From NCBI GenBank assembly GCA_005791165.1, contig SXXW01000008.1, positions 1 to 64,000 on the forward strand: a stretch of 64,000 nt of DNA, given 5' to 3'. Made by a program: the position numbers and the translations under genes. Numbering within the stretch: the stretch's first letter is position 1; each line of letters starts with the position of its first letter. The notes under the pieces are model-generated. The model worked only from the letters and a program-made list of their open reading frames with translations. It was not told where the DNA came from and made no database searches. Below, piece after piece: positions 16,618 through 25,907 of the stretch. The stretch comes from Cytophagaceae bacterium (GTDB lineage Bacteria; Bacteroidota; Bacteroidia; Cytophagales; Spirosomataceae).

Positions 16618-19065
16618 TTATGAACCACAAGCTTCACATGCTTCCGGATTATCTAAAGAACACGCCATATCAGACTGATTTTGTGCGGCATCGGTAGAAA
16701 AGGAAGCAGCAGCCTGTGCCGTATGTGCAGCATATTGCAGTTCTGTTTCATTTACAGTATTTGTTTGCTCAATTTGAACTTCAGCTTGTTTCTCGATGGT
16801 AAACTTAATCGCATCAGCAGCTGCTTTTGTACGTAAATAATACATACCCGTTTTTAAACCAAGTTTCCAAGCATGGAAGTGCATTGATGTAAGCTTGCCA
16901 AAATTCACATCTTGAATATGAATATTTAAACTTTGAGACTGACAGATGTATGCACCACGATCAGCAGCCATTTCCAAAATAGTTTTTTGCTTAATCTCCC
17001 AAACCGTTTTGTACAATTCCTTAAGATCTTTAGGAATTTCAGGTATTCCCTGTACCGAACCGTTCGCTGAAATCAATTTATTTTTCATGGATTCATTCCA
17101 TAATCCTAACTTGATCAAGTCCTTCAATAAATGCTTATTAACCACCGCAAATTCACCTGACAATACACGTCTAGCATAAATATTGGATGTGTATGGCTCA
17201 AAACATTCGTTATTTCCTAAGATTTGTGAAGTAGAAGCGGTAGGCATAGGAGCGACCAACAAAGAATTACGAACTCCATTTTTAACCACTTTTTCACGTA
17301 AAGTCTCCCAATCCCAACGTCCTGAACTTGGCGTAACATTCCACATATCAAATTGGAAAATACCCTTAGAAATAGGTGATCCCTCCCAAGTAGAATATGG
17401 TCCTTCTTTAATCGCTAATTCCATGGATGCCTCCATAGAAGCATAATAAATAGTTTCAAAAATATCTTTGTTTAATTGTTGTGCCTCAGGTGACTCAAAA
17501 GGCATTCTCAACATAATAAACACATCCGCTAATCCTTGTACACCTAATCCAATAGGCCTGTGACGTAAGTTTGAATTACGCGCCTCAGGAACAGGATAAT
17601 AATTGACGTCTATAATCTTATTTAAATTTTTAGTCACCGACTTAGTAACATCGTATAACTTAGCGTGATCAAATTCATTAACACCATTGTCATTGGCCTT
17701 AACATATTTTGGCAAAGCCAATGAAGCCAAATTACAAACAGCAACCTCATCTTTCGATGTGTACTCAATAATTTCAGTACACAAATTCGATGACTTAATC
17801 GTACCTAAATTCTTTTGATTCGATTTACTATTTGCATGGTCTTTATACAACATATATGGCGTACCCGTCTCTGTTTGAGATTCTAATACTTTAAACCATA
17901 ATTCTTGTGCCTTAACTACCTGGCGAGCCTTACCTTCCAACTCATATTTATGGTACAATGCCTCAAACTCTTCTCCATGCGTATCCGATAATCCCGGACA
18001 CTCATGCGGACAGAATAAGGACCATTCCTCGTTATCTTCTACACGCTTCATGAATAAATCTGGAATCCAAAGTGCGTAAAACAAATCTCTTGCACGCATC
18101 TCTTCCTTTCCGTGATTCTTCTTTAATTCCAAAAACTCAAAAACATCCGCATGCCAAGGCTCCAAATAGATAGCAAATGAACCTTTTCGTTTTCCACCGC
18201 CCTGATCCACATAACGCGCCGTGTCATTGAAGACACGAAGCATAGGAATAATACCATTGGACGTACCATTGGTTCCCTTAATGTAAGAACCCGTTGCACG
18301 AATATTGTGAATGCTTAAACCTATACCACCAGCTGATTGTGAAATTTTAGCTGTTTGTTTTAACGTATCGTAAATTCCTTCAATGGAATCATCTTGCGTA
18401 GTCAATAAAAAACAAGACGACATCTGTGGCTTTGGAGTACCCGCATTAAATAAAGTAGGAGTTGCATGCGTAAACCAACGCTCCGAAAGTAAGTTATACG
18501 TCTCAATGGCAGAAGCAATATCAGTTTGGTGAATACCCACCGCCACACGCATCAACATATGTTGAGGACGTTCAGCGATTTGACCCTCCAATTTCAATAG
18601 ATAAGATTTCTCCAAAGTCTTGAAACCAAAATAGTCATAACCAAAATCTCGGTCATAAATAATCGCCTCATCCAACTCTACTGCATTCTTCTTAATGATA
18701 TCATAAACCTCCTTCGATAATAAGGCGGCATTTTGTCCAGTTTTAGGATCCAAATAGGTAAACAAACGCTTCATCGTTGCCGAAAACGATTTCAACGTAT
18801 TCTTGTGTAAATTAGATATCGCAATCCTAGCTGCTAGTACAGCATAATCAGGATGTTTTGTGGTCAACGATGCCGCTGTCTCCGCTGCCAAATTATCCAA
18901 TTCAGTCGTTTTGACTCCATCATACAAACCAGAGATAACTTTTCTGGCCACCTCTAGAGGTTGGACAAAAAAGGGATCTAAGCTGTAACAAAGTTTTTCT
19001 ATCCTTGCTGTGATTTTGTCAAACTTGACAGATTCGCGACGACCGTCTCTTTTAATTACGTACAT
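16618..19065 (-). CDS. nrdA: Ribonucleoside-diphosphate reductase, alpha subunit (class Ia)
   Basis: An 815-residue catalytic subunit that reduces ribonucleoside diphosphates to deoxyribonucleotides. Residues 1-90 are an ATP-cone regulatory domain ([17 protein letters not shown]). The barrel domain has [16 protein letters not shown] with the first redox Cys, [28 protein letters not shown] with the radical-site region, and [20 protein letters not shown]. The C-terminal tail ends in CEACGS, the shuttle CxxC that is re-reduced by thioredoxin. All marks of an active class I enzyme are present. No beta subunit gene (nrdB) is adjacent on either side in this window, so it must be encoded elsewhere. 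A 7-bp inverted repeat lies about 57 nt upstream. Confidence 0.96.
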   Translation of the reverse strand: MYVIKRDGRRESVKFDKITARIEKLCYSLDPFFVQPLEVARKVISGLYDGVKTTELDNLAAETAASLTTKHPDYAVLAARIAISNLHKNTLKSFSATMKRLFTYLDPKTGQNAALLSKEVYDIIKKNAVELDEAIIYDRDFGYDYFGFKTLEKSYLLKLEGQIAERPQHMLMRVAVGIHQTDIASAIETYNLLSERWFTHATPTLFNAGTPKPQMSSCFLLTTQDDSIEGIYDTLKQTAKISQSAGGIGLSIHNIRATGSYIKGTNGTSNGIIPMLRVFNDTARYVDQGGGKRKGSFAIYLEPWHADVFEFLELKKNHGKEEMRARDLFYALWIPDLFMKRVEDNEEWSLFCPHECPGLSDTHGEEFEALYHKYELEGKARQVVKAQELWFKVLESQTETGTPYMLYKDHANSKSNQKNLGTIKSSNLCTEIIEYTSKDEVAVCNLASLALPKYVKANDNGVNEFDHAKLYDVTKSVTKNLNKIIDVNYYPVPEARNSNLRHRPIGLGVQGLADVFIMLRMPFESPEAQQLNKDIFETIYYASMEASMELAIKEGPYSTWEGSPISKGIFQFDMWNVTPSSGRWDWETLREKVVKNGVRNSLLVAPMPTASTSQILGNNECFEPYTSNIYARRVLSGEFAVVNKHLLKDLIKLGLWNESMKNKLISANGSVQGIPEIPKDLKELYKTVWEIKQKTILEMAADRGAYICQSQSLNIHIQDVNFGKLTSMHFHAWKLGLKTGMYYLRTKAAADAIKFTIEKQAEVQIEQTNTVNETELQYAAHTAQAAASFSTDAAQNQSDMACSLDNPEACEACGS

Positions 19066-19478
19066 GTGTTTCCTAAAAATATAATTTAAAAATGCTTAAA
19101 ACTAGACTGAAAAACCATCAAAAAAACGGGCGTTTTTGCTTGAATTCCTTCTCAGTAAAATTAGAAAAAAACATACCCACTTGCAAACATTATTTTCTTA
19201 AAAAAACATTAAAAAAGACGCATATTTAAATTGCAATATTTAACTCCCATCTATTCAAATCATTAAGCAAGTTACCTCTTGGAAAAATGCAATAAAAATA
19301 TTTTTCTAGATTTATGACGCGCACAAATCAGCTCTAAAAACACAAAAAAATAACATAAATATTTTGTTAGATCTATAAAATATGTCTATTTTTGCATCCC
19401 GATTAAATGAGCCTAAATCCCAGTGGCTCCATTGATAGAAATAAAATGACGGCAGGGAATCGTCCGAAAAAAAATAAA
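19066..19478. other. Intergenic region between nrdA and rpmE2 (413 bp)
   Basis: An AT-rich divergent control region with no gene I can support. It contains the rpmE2 promoter (19363-19394) and an inverted repeat AAAAACG-GG-CGTTTTT (19122-19137) on the nrdA side. An in-frame ATG at 19407 would add 24 residues to L31, but that tract looks like leader sequence. I see no NrdR-box pair that I would trust. Confidence 0.6.
19363..19394 (+). promoter_or_regulatory. Promoter of rpmE2
   Basis: TTTG at 19363-19366 and TATTTTTG at 19387-19394 are separated by 20 nt, an exact fit to the Bacteroidota primary promoter (TTTG, 19-21 nt, TAnnTTTG). Transcription would start near 19400, leaving an untranslated leader of about 80 nt before the L31 start at 19479, long enough for the ribosomal-protein type of leader control. 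Confidence 0.7.
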
Positions 19479-19721
19479 ATGAAAAAAGACATCCATCCAG
19501 AATACAAAGAAGTCGTATTCCATGATTTATCTTCAGATTACAAGTTTTTAACTCGTTCTTGCGCTGCAACAACAGAAACAACTGAATTTGAAGGTGCAAC
19601 TTACCCGGTTTATAAAGTCGAGGTATCCTCACAATCACATCCATTCTATACAGGTAAAAATGTATTATTAGATACCACTGGACGTGTAGATAAATTCAAC
19701 AAGCGATACGCGAAGAGCTAA
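19479..19721 (+). CDS. rpmE2: 50S ribosomal protein L31 type B
   Basis: An 80-residue ribosomal protein starting [20 protein letters not shown]. The C-terminal [19 protein letters not shown] is typical of L31. It lacks the four-Cys zinc ribbon and has a single Cys, so it is the zinc-independent type B. The frame opens further upstream at ATG 19407, but that would add 24 non-homologous basic residues, and the promoter lies immediately before it, so ATG 19479 is the start. It is transcribed alone, flanked by its own promoter and a strong terminator. Confidence 0.95.
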   Translation: MKKDIHPEYKEVVFHDLSSDYKFLTRSCAATTETTEFEGATYPVYKVEVSSQSHPFYTGKNVLLDTTGRVDKFNKRYAKS

Positions 19722-19742
19722 TTTTCTTCAAAAACATACATG

Positions 19743-19777
19743 AAAGCCTCTTCAAAAATCTTGTCGAGGCTTTTTTT
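19743..19777 (+). terminator. Rho-independent terminator of rpmE2
   Basis: AAGCCTC (19744-19750) pairs with GAGGCTT (19766-19772) across a 15-nt loop and is followed by seven T (19771-19777). It lies 21 nt after the L31 stop. Confidence 0.75.
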
Positions 19778-19789
19778 GTAAATTGCAAA

Positions 19790-20929
19790 ATGGAGAAAGC
19801 CATACATCTTTTTGACGATCCAAAAATCACCCAAAGCCTGCGACCGATAAGCTATATACGTAGCTTAGCCGAGCACTGGATTGGTCTATCAAAAATTCAT
19901 GAAAAATGGAGTGCTGCAATGCGCACAAAAGTCACTTGGGGTGCGGCCGGCCAGCAACCCAACGCACTCAATATTTTAGGGTCTGTACTCCCAAGCCAAG
20001 AGCTTATACAAGAACTACAAAACTTACCTGAGAAAACGAGCTTAACCTTTCAAGGACAGCTCATTGCCTTTAGTGGTTTTGATGTACCATCAGCCGACTG
20101 GAATAAAATTAATTCCCAAGCCAATCCATTATTATTTTCAAAATTTGAAGACCTTTTAAGCCTAAATGTAGCATTGCTTAAAAAGGAAATAAAACCAAAT
20201 GCATTTGACCAAAATCAGTTAAAAGAAAAAGGCAATATCCTAATCCATCCTGAAAATTGCTTTATAGACGCCACAGCAGATTTAAAAGGCAGTATTTTAG
20301 ATGCCAGCCAAGGACCCATTTATATTGGGAAACACGTTAGTATTCAAATAGGCACATTAATTCAAGGACCAGCCGCTATTTTAGATCATTCGGTGACCAA
20401 CTTAGGTTCCAAAATAAGACCCTATACCACGATTGCCCCCCATTGTAAAGTAGGTGGCGAAATAAGTAATTCCATTTTTTATCCTTATTCAAATAAGGGA
20501 CATGATGGGTATGCGGGATCTTCGATCATTGGTTCATTTTGCAACTGGGGAGCAATGACTTGCACTTCAAATGTGAAAAACGATTTGAATTTCGTTGATA
20601 TATTTGACTATCCAACGGCAAAGCCTCGAAAAACAAATACTAAATCATTAGGTGTCATCATGGGAGATTTTGTGACGACTGGCATAGGAACAAGATTTAA
20701 TACTGGAACGGTCGTAGGTAACCATTGTAACATAAGTGGGATTCAATTTTTGCCCAAATTCATTCCTTCGTTAACTTGGGGCGAGTATCCCAACGTAAAA
20801 AAATACGAATTTGATAAGGCGCTAGCCAATGCCGCAAAATGGGCAAAAGCAAAAAATCAAGAATTACCAGAAAATTCGGCCGAACTCATTGAACAAATTT
20901 GGAAAGAGGAAGCATCTTTACGAAATTAG
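19790..20929 (+). CDS. GlmU-like putative sugar nucleotidyltransferase with left-handed beta-helix
   Basis: A 379-residue protein of a Bacteroidota-specific family often labelled putative sugar nucleotidyltransferase or glucose-1-phosphate thymidylyltransferase. The N-terminal part (AIHLFDDPKITQSLRPISYIRSL; IGLSKIHEKW) resembles a degenerate nucleotidyltransferase and lacks the usual GxGTRxxPxT loop. Residues about 165-330 carry hexapeptide repeats (ILDASQGPIYIGKHVSIQIGTLIQG; GTGIGTRFNTGTVVG-type turns), forming a left-handed beta-helix as in GlmU acyltransferase domains. The exact reaction is unproven. It is preceded by the rpmE2 terminator and followed 19 nt later by holB. Confidence 0.75.
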   Translation: MEKAIHLFDDPKITQSLRPISYIRSLAEHWIGLSKIHEKWSAAMRTKVTWGAAGQQPNALNILGSVLPSQELIQELQNLPEKTSLTFQGQLIAFSGFDVPSADWNKINSQANPLLFSKFEDLLSLNVALLKKEIKPNAFDQNQLKEKGNILIHPENCFIDATADLKGSILDASQGPIYIGKHVSIQIGTLIQGPAAILDHSVTNLGSKIRPYTTIAPHCKVGGEISNSIFYPYSNKGHDGYAGSSIIGSFCNWGAMTCTSNVKNDLNFVDIFDYPTAKPRKTNTKSLGVIMGDFVTTGIGTRFNTGTVVGNHCNISGIQFLPKFIPSLTWGEYPNVKKYEFDKALANAAKWAKAKNQELPENSAELIEQIWKEEASLRN

Positions 20930-20948
20930 TACTTTCTAATAATCCTCC

Positions 20949-22076
20949 ATGCGATTTCAGGACATCCCAGGTTTACATGTGGTCAAAAAACAATTAAGCA
21001 ATGCGGTGCAAAATCAGCACATCGCGCATGCCCAATTGTTTCAGGGGCCAACGGGGGGCGCCCAAACAGCGATGGCTTTGGCTTTTGTATCCTATTTATT
21101 CTGTACCCAAAGGGAAGGAGATGATGCCTGTGGAACATGTCCAAGTTGCCAAAAAGTCCATAAAGGAATACATCCAGACATCGTATATTTATTTCCATCG
21201 ATCACCACGAAAAAGGTAAAGGAAGCTGAATCTGATGCATTTTTACCTGAGTGGAGGAAATTTATGCTGGAATCACCATATCGCACCATCGCCGATTGGT
21301 TGACCTATTTAGGTGCGGAAGGCAATCGACAAGGAAATATACCCGTAGAAGAAACGAGGAAGCTCATTCAAAAAATTAGCCTAAAGCCTTTTGAAGCGCC
21401 CTTTAAAATTGTATTTATATGGAATGCAGAAACACTTAATCTGTCTTCCGGAAACGCTCTATTGAAAACGCTTGAGGAACCTCCCTCATCCACATTATTT
21501 ATTTTAATCTGTTCCGATCCACAAAAGTTGCTGACTACAATCATATCTAGAACCCAACGAATTAATGTAGGGACCGTTGATGAAGAAGATTTAGCCCCTT
21601 TTCTAACCCAAAAAACAGGTATTGAAATGGAAAAAGCGCAGCAACTAGCTATCACTTGCGAAGGAAATATTTCTTGGGCCTTAGATAAAGCAGTGAACGA
21701 AAACATGAGTGCTACTACTTGGTTTGCGGAGTGGATGCGGGCGGTGTATTCAAAAAACCTGATCAAAATTTCATTGTTAGCAGACCAGTTTGACGCATTT
21801 TCCAAAGAGGATCAAAAAAGTGTGTTAGAACATACTTTACATATATTTAGGCAATGTTTGTACCAGATATCGGGAACGTCTCAGCTCATTAAATCGCTTG
21901 AAAAAGAACGAGGATTTATTGAAAACTTTTCAAAAACATTAACTGGGGAAGCCATCGGAAAAATGAGTGAAAAAGTTTCAGAGGTACATTATCATTTAGA
22001 AAGGAATGCACGTGCCAAAATGCTACACCTAGATCTTTCGCTCCAATTAATCAGAATATTCCATGCGAAAAATTAA
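20949..22076 (+). CDS. holB: DNA polymerase III delta-prime subunit (clamp loader)
   Basis: A 375-residue clamp-loader subunit of the AAA+ family. It starts with FQDIPGLHVVKKQLSNAV and IAHAQLFQGPTGGAQT. The Walker A loop is degenerate (no GKT/S), as expected for delta-prime, which does not hydrolyse ATP. The Cys cluster CGTCPSCQKVHKGIHPD at about 58-74 is the zinc module. NALLKTLEEPPSSTLFILI holds the sensor region and ISRTQRI the SRC-like motif. Its 3' end overlaps hemC by 14 nt, so the two are translationally linked despite unrelated functions. Confidence 0.92.
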   Translation: MRFQDIPGLHVVKKQLSNAVQNQHIAHAQLFQGPTGGAQTAMALAFVSYLFCTQREGDDACGTCPSCQKVHKGIHPDIVYLFPSITTKKVKEAESDAFLPEWRKFMLESPYRTIADWLTYLGAEGNRQGNIPVEETRKLIQKISLKPFEAPFKIVFIWNAETLNLSSGNALLKTLEEPPSSTLFILICSDPQKLLTTIISRTQRINVGTVDEEDLAPFLTQKTGIEMEKAQQLAITCEGNISWALDKAVNENMSATTWFAEWMRAVYSKNLIKISLLADQFDAFSKEDQKSVLEHTLHIFRQCLYQISGTSQLIKSLEKERGFIENFSKTLTGEAIGKMSEKVSEVHYHLERNARAKMLHLDLSLQLIRIFHAKN

Positions 22077-22989
22077 AATAGGTACACGAAATTCAGCGCT
22101 AGCTATATGGCAGGCAAATTATATTGGGTCCTATTTGGAAAAAGCAGGCCTCAAATATGAATTAGTTGCGATATCGACCAAAGGCGATCAAATCTTAGAT
22201 CGTTCACTCTCGAAAATTGGATCAAAAGGAGTGTTCACAGAAGAACTCGAACAGATGTTGCGAAATGGCGAAATTGACATCGCTCAGCACTCTGCCAAGG
22301 ATCTTCCGTCGAGCCTACCGGAAGATTTACAATTAATTGCCTTCACGGAAAGAGAGAAATCGCATGACGTATTGCTTAGTTTAGATCCAAATTTCACATT
22401 GAACACCCAAAAATCTTATCAGATTGGCACATCATCCACTCGCCGACGCGCATTTTTGGGACATCACTTTCCTAGCTTGAAGCCAGTAGAGATGCGGGGG
22501 AATTTACAAACCCGATTAGAGAAATTGAAAAATGGCGACTGTGATGCCATGATCCTAGCGTACGCAGGGGTGTTTCGAATGGATATGTCGGCCTATATTA
22601 CAGAACATTTGCCTTTGGGCCAATTTATTCCCGCAGTGGGCCAGGGGTCTGTCGCGATTCAATGTGCGAAGAATTTGTCCTCTGATTTGCAAAGTATCAT
22701 TAGAACCGCATGTAATCATGAAATGACGGAATCATGCCTATTGTCAGAACGAGAACTTTTATCAAAATTAGACGGAGGTTGCAGTGTTCCCGTGTATGGA
22801 CATGCTCATATTGAAAAAGATGTTGTAAATTTGACAGGGGGAGTTTTAAGCTTAGATGGCCAACAAAAAATCGAGTTTTCGCTCGCTGGTAAAAACCCGA
22901 TTGAATTAGGCCAAAAATTAGCAGATCAATTAATTGCTGCTGGAGCCAGTGACTTATTAAAAGAAATTAGGAGACAAATTGCCTTATAA
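22063..22989 (+). CDS. hemC: Hydroxymethylbilane synthase (porphobilinogen deaminase)
   Basis: A 308-residue enzyme of haem synthesis that joins four porphobilinogen molecules into hydroxymethylbilane. Key features are the N-terminal KIGTRNSALAIWQANYI, HSAKDLPSSLPEDLQL with the catalytic Asp region, TSSTRRRAFLGH, MRGNLQTRLEKL, and LLSKLDGGCSVPVYGHA, where the Cys carries the dipyrromethane cofactor. All catalytic residues I can check are present. It overlaps holB by 14 nt and is followed 6 nt later by an RmlD-like gene. The next enzyme of the pathway, HemD, is encoded separately at 44021-44806. Confidence 0.95.
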   Translation: MRKIKIGTRNSALAIWQANYIGSYLEKAGLKYELVAISTKGDQILDRSLSKIGSKGVFTEELEQMLRNGEIDIAQHSAKDLPSSLPEDLQLIAFTEREKSHDVLLSLDPNFTLNTQKSYQIGTSSTRRRAFLGHHFPSLKPVEMRGNLQTRLEKLKNGDCDAMILAYAGVFRMDMSAYITEHLPLGQFIPAVGQGSVAIQCAKNLSSDLQSIIRTACNHEMTESCLLSERELLSKLDGGCSVPVYGHAHIEKDVVNLTGGVLSLDGQQKIEFSLAGKNPIELGQKLADQLIAAGASDLLKEIRRQIAL

Positions 22990-22995
22990 AACAGT

Positions 22996-23898
22996 ATGGA
23001 ACAAACGATTTTAATTACGGGATCCAATGGCCTTCTAGGTCAAAAACTAGTTCACTTGCTGAGCCAGTTTCCTGAAATTAAATTAATCGCCACAGCTAAA
23101 GGCCCAAATCGCCTTACTGGAGATTTAAAATACACCTACGTTTCCCTTGACATTACGAATGAACTAGAAGTTTTGGAGGTTTTTAAAACCTACAAACCAA
23201 ACGCTTTAATTCATACAGCGGCCATGACGAATGTCGATAAATGTGAAGCTGATCCTGAGGGCTGTGAATTATTAAATGTTACGGCGGTTTCCTATTTAAT
23301 ACAGGCATGTAAGTCGAATAACACTTTTTTCTGCCATGTATCTACTGACTTCATTTTTGACGGGCTTTCAGGTCCTTACGATGAAGAAGCCAAACCGTGT
23401 CCAATCTCTATATATGGAGAAAGTAAATTAAGGGCGGAGCAATTGCTTCAGGCATCTAAGATAAAATGGGGAATTGCAAGAACCATTTTGGTTTTTGGAA
23501 TTGTAGAAGATATGAGTAGAACCAATATCATTTTGTGGGTTAAAAAATCATTGGAAGATGGAAAGACTATCAACGTGGTTACGGATCAATTCAGAACCCC
23601 TACCCTTGCGGAAGATTTGGCGATGGGTTGTTGGCTCATCACGAAAAACCATGTCCAAGGAATATTTAATATCTCCGGAAGTGATTTTCTAACACCGTAT
23701 GAGATGGCCATTAAAACCGCTGAATTTTATCATTTACCCAAAGAATTAATCAAAAAAGCGGATTCGTCTACTTTCTCACAACCAGCCAAAAGGCCTGCGC
23801 GGACTGGATTTATTTTAGATAAAGCTAAAAAAGTATTGGGTTACTCGCCATGCAGTTTTAATGAGGGAATTGCCTTTATGGCCAAACAAGTGAAATAA
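22996..23898 (+). CDS. RmlD-like NAD(P)-dependent sugar reductase (extended SDR)
   Basis: A 300-residue extended short-chain dehydrogenase. It has a Rossmann glycine loop at the N-terminus (ITGSNGLLGQKLVHLL), HTAAMTNVDKCEADPEGCELLN, VSTDFIFDGLSGPYDEE and the catalytic YGESKLRAE (Tyr-x-x-x-Lys). These are hallmarks of dTDP-4-dehydrorhamnose reductase relatives. No other rml genes are nearby, so rhamnose synthesis is not established. It could reduce another nucleotide sugar or act as a MAT2B-like protein. It is the last gene of the holB-hemC unit, 6 nt after hemC. Confidence 0.82.
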   Translation: MEQTILITGSNGLLGQKLVHLLSQFPEIKLIATAKGPNRLTGDLKYTYVSLDITNELEVLEVFKTYKPNALIHTAAMTNVDKCEADPEGCELLNVTAVSYLIQACKSNNTFFCHVSTDFIFDGLSGPYDEEAKPCPISIYGESKLRAEQLLQASKIKWGIARTILVFGIVEDMSRTNIILWVKKSLEDGKTINVVTDQFRTPTLAEDLAMGCWLITKNHVQGIFNISGSDFLTPYEMAIKTAEFYHLPKELIKKADSSTFSQPAKRPARTGFILDKAKKVLGYSPCSFNEGIAFMAKQVK

Positions 23899-23961
23899 CC
23901 AAATCCTATGATTACATTCAAGGGACAAAAAATGAGGAATTCAATTTTTTGAATGAGTCTT

Positions 23962-23990
23962 AAAAAAGCGCTAAGGGAATCATTCCCCTT
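23962..23990 (-). terminator. Likely terminator of obgE overlapping its stop codon
   Basis: On the minus strand AAGGGGAATGATTCCCTT forms an 8/7-bp hairpin with one bulge and a 3-nt loop. After AGCGC comes a run of T (23962-23967). The hairpin begins within the obgE stop codon. Confidence 0.5.
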
Positions 23991-25035
23991 ACTCTTCGGT
24001 TTCTATTTGTTCATTAAGCAGTTCTGGTCGTTGAAGATTTTTATTTTCTTCTTGCAAGGTCACCCATAAAATATCCTTTAATTCCTGAATACCTTCTTGG
24101 GTTATGGATGAGATAAAAACAAGTGGAAGATCCGCTGGTAAGCTTTCCCGCATCTCATCTTTCATTTCTGGAATGGAGAGATCCATTTTTGACACGACTA
24201 AGACCCTTCGCTTAGTTAACATTTCAGGATTGTATTTCTCTAATTCCCCGACCAGTATTTTGTATTCATCTCCCCAATTTGTCGCATCCGATGGAATTAA
24301 AAAACAGAGAATCGAATTTCGTTCTATATGCCTTAAAAATCGCACGCCCAACCCTTTACCTTCCGCAGCACCCTCGATAATACCAGGAATATCTGCGACC
24401 ACAAACGATTTATAATCACGGTAGGCGACTACACCTAAATTAGGCACCAATGTGGTAAAGGGATAATCGCCGATTTCAGGTTTGGCCTCTGAAATGACGG
24501 ATAATAAAGTTGATTTCCCCGCATTTGGAAAACCTACCAAGCCCACATCCGCTAATACTTTGAGTTCCATGATGACCCAAAGTTCTTCTCCGGGTTCTCC
24601 CGGTTGCGCATGACGAGGCGACTGATTGGTAGAGGATTTAAAATGAAAATTACCTAATCCACCTCGGCCGCCAGGTAATAAAAGAACTTTTTGGCCGTCA
24701 TCGGTTACTTCTGCTAAAAACTCATCTGTCTCGCCATCTTTTACTATCGTTCCTAAAGGAACTTGAATATATACATCTTCTCCTTGCGCTCCACTTCTAC
24801 GGGCACCTTCGCCCCCGTTTCCGTTATCGGCAATAATATGTTTTTGATATTTTAAATGGAGCAAAGTCCATTGTTGGGTTGTGCCAACTAAATATATATG
24901 ACCCCCTCGACCACCATCTCCTCCGTCTGGACCGCCTTTGGGAACGTGCTTTTCTCTCCTAAAATGAGAAGAACCACTTCCGCCATGACCTGAACGAAGG
25001 TTAATTTTAACGTAATCGATGAAATTTGAAGTCAT
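23989..25035 (-). CDS. obgE: Obg/CgtA GTPase
   Basis: An essential ribosome-associated GTPase. The frame is open to 25071, but [19 protein letters not shown], with start at 25035, is the conserved N-terminus, and the extension is encoded by a repeat sequence, so I use 25035 (348 residues). Residues 1-157 are the glycine-rich Obg fold ([30 protein letters not shown]). The G domain has G1 GFPNAGKST, switch [13 protein letters not shown]3 [10 protein letters not shown]4 as VSKMDL and G5 SSITQEG. The C-terminal OCT domain is absent, as is usual in this phylum. It is downstream of adk on the same strand, with repeat elements between. Confidence 0.95.
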   Translation of the reverse strand: MTSNFIDYVKINLRSGHGGSGSSHFRREKHVPKGGPDGGDGGRGGHIYLVGTTQQWTLLHLKYQKHIIADNGNGGEGARRSGAQGEDVYIQVPLGTIVKDGETDEFLAEVTDDGQKVLLLPGGRGGLGNFHFKSSTNQSPRHAQPGEPGEELWVIMELKVLADVGLVGFPNAGKSTLLSVISEAKPEIGDYPFTTLVPNLGVVAYRDYKSFVVADIPGIIEGAAEGKGLGVRFLRHIERNSILCFLIPSDATNWGDEYKILVGELEKYNPEMLTKRRVLVVSKMDLSIPEMKDEMRESLPADLPLVFISSITQEGIQELKDILWVTLQEENKNLQRPELLNEQIETEE

Positions 25036-25047
25036 AGAATTCGATTG

Positions 25048-25109
25048 ATAAACTGTAGCGACACGAAACATCGACTCTTTATAAACTGTAGAGACGCGAT
25101 ACGTCGCGT
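25048..25109. repeat. Two copies of a short palindromic intergenic repeat
   Basis: Copy A (25048-25077) and copy B (25081-25109) share ATAAACTGTAG-GAC-CGA-AC-TCG with few differences. Copy B contains a perfect palindrome, ACGCGA-TACG-TCGCGT. They belong to the same family as the cluster at 62794-62911. They lie between adk and obgE, both on the minus strand, so they would be transcribed in the mRNA and could fold. Confidence 0.65.
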
Positions 25110-25126
25110 AAAAAAATTACATTTGA

Positions 25127-25696
25127 TTATGACTCAATAATGGCAACAATCTGTTCGAAAATTTCCTCAATTTCCCCAACACCACTGATACCCTGAAACT
25201 TTCCTTGGTCAGCATAATGCGTTGCCACAGGAGCCGTTTTTTCATTGTATTCCTGTACACGCTTGCGAATTAAATCTTCATTTTGGTCATCTGGCCGTCC
25301 TGAGGATTTTCCACGGGTTAATAAACGCTGGGTTAATTCTTCATCACCCACTTGCAATGCAATCATTTGTGTGATGGCCAAATGATGACCACTTAACAAA
25401 ACATCTAAGGCATTTGCTTGAGCAACCGTACGAGGAAAACCATCGAAAATAAAGCCATTTGCCGACTTATTTTCGTTTAATTTATTTTCAATCATTCCAA
25501 TCACAACCGTATCTGGAACTAAAATACCTTGATCCATTAATTTCTTAGCTTCTAAGCCCAAAGGAGTATTGGCTTGTATCTCGGCGCGTAATAAATCACC
25601 TGTAGATAAATGAATTAAGCCATATTTTTCAATGATTTTAGCCGACTGGGTGCCTTTACCTGCACCTGGAGGACCAAATAAAACAAGATTTAACAT
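25127..25696 (-). CDS. adk: Adenylate kinase (short-LID form)
   Basis: A 189-residue nucleoside monophosphate kinase that equilibrates ATP, ADP and AMP. The P-loop is GPPGAGKGTQSAKI at 8-21, followed by LIHLSTGDLLRAEI, FDGFPRTVAQANAL (the FDG-FPR AMP motif), and RGKSSGRPDDQNEDLIRKR as the short LID. The large zinc-type LID is absent, so this is the short bacterial form usual in Bacteroidota. It precedes obgE on the minus strand, and the SusC gene diverges from it across a 211-bp spacer. Confidence 0.97.
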   Translation of the reverse strand: MLNLVLFGPPGAGKGTQSAKIIEKYGLIHLSTGDLLRAEIQANTPLGLEAKKLMDQGILVPDTVVIGMIENKLNENKSANGFIFDGFPRTVAQANALDVLLSGHHLAITQMIALQVGDEELTQRLLTRGKSSGRPDDQNEDLIRKRVQEYNEKTAPVATHYADQGKFQGISGVGEIEEIFEQIVAIIES

Positions 25697-25840
25697 GAGA
25701 TTATAAAGAATTATTTAAAGTGTAAAGGTAATCAATTATTTCAAATTAGACTTTATGAATAATCCCATGACCAGTACATTAAATAATGATAATTTTTTGA
25801 AAAAATTTTATAAAAAAATCTAGGATAATCATTTCTTACC

Positions 25841-25886
25841 TATATTTACGAAAATTTCGTCGGCAAAATGTAATGTTTCGTCGGCA
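25841..25886 (+). promoter_or_regulatory. SusC leader: -7-like box and 11-bp direct repeat
   Basis: TATATTTA (25841-25848) resembles the -7 consensus. Just downstream the 11-mer TTTCGTCGGCA occurs twice, at 25855-25865 and 25876-25886, with a 21-bp period (two helical turns). The ATG of susC is at 25908. The repeats therefore lie about at the transcription start or in the 5' leader. They could be a protein-binding site or an RNA element. Confidence 0.5.
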
Positions 25887-25907
25887 TTCACCCTAAAAAA
25901 ATTAAGT

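Noticed and set aside
19407-19478. N-terminal 24-residue extension of L31
   Set aside because: The extension is not conserved and the promoter would put transcription start just before it. The L31 consensus starts at ATG 19479.
21368-21805. A 145-residue minus-strand gene inside holB
   Set aside because: It overlaps the well-supported holB clamp-loader gene in the opposite frame and shows no recognisable domain or promoter.
23936-23954. Terminator after the RmlD-like gene (TTCAATTTTTTGAA)
   Set aside because: The stem is only five pairs with an all-T loop and no T-run, so it is too weak to call.
25036-25071. Longer ObgE starting at 25071
   Set aside because: The extra 12 residues come from the intergenic repeat at 25048-25077. 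ObgE family proteins begin at the Met 25035 position.
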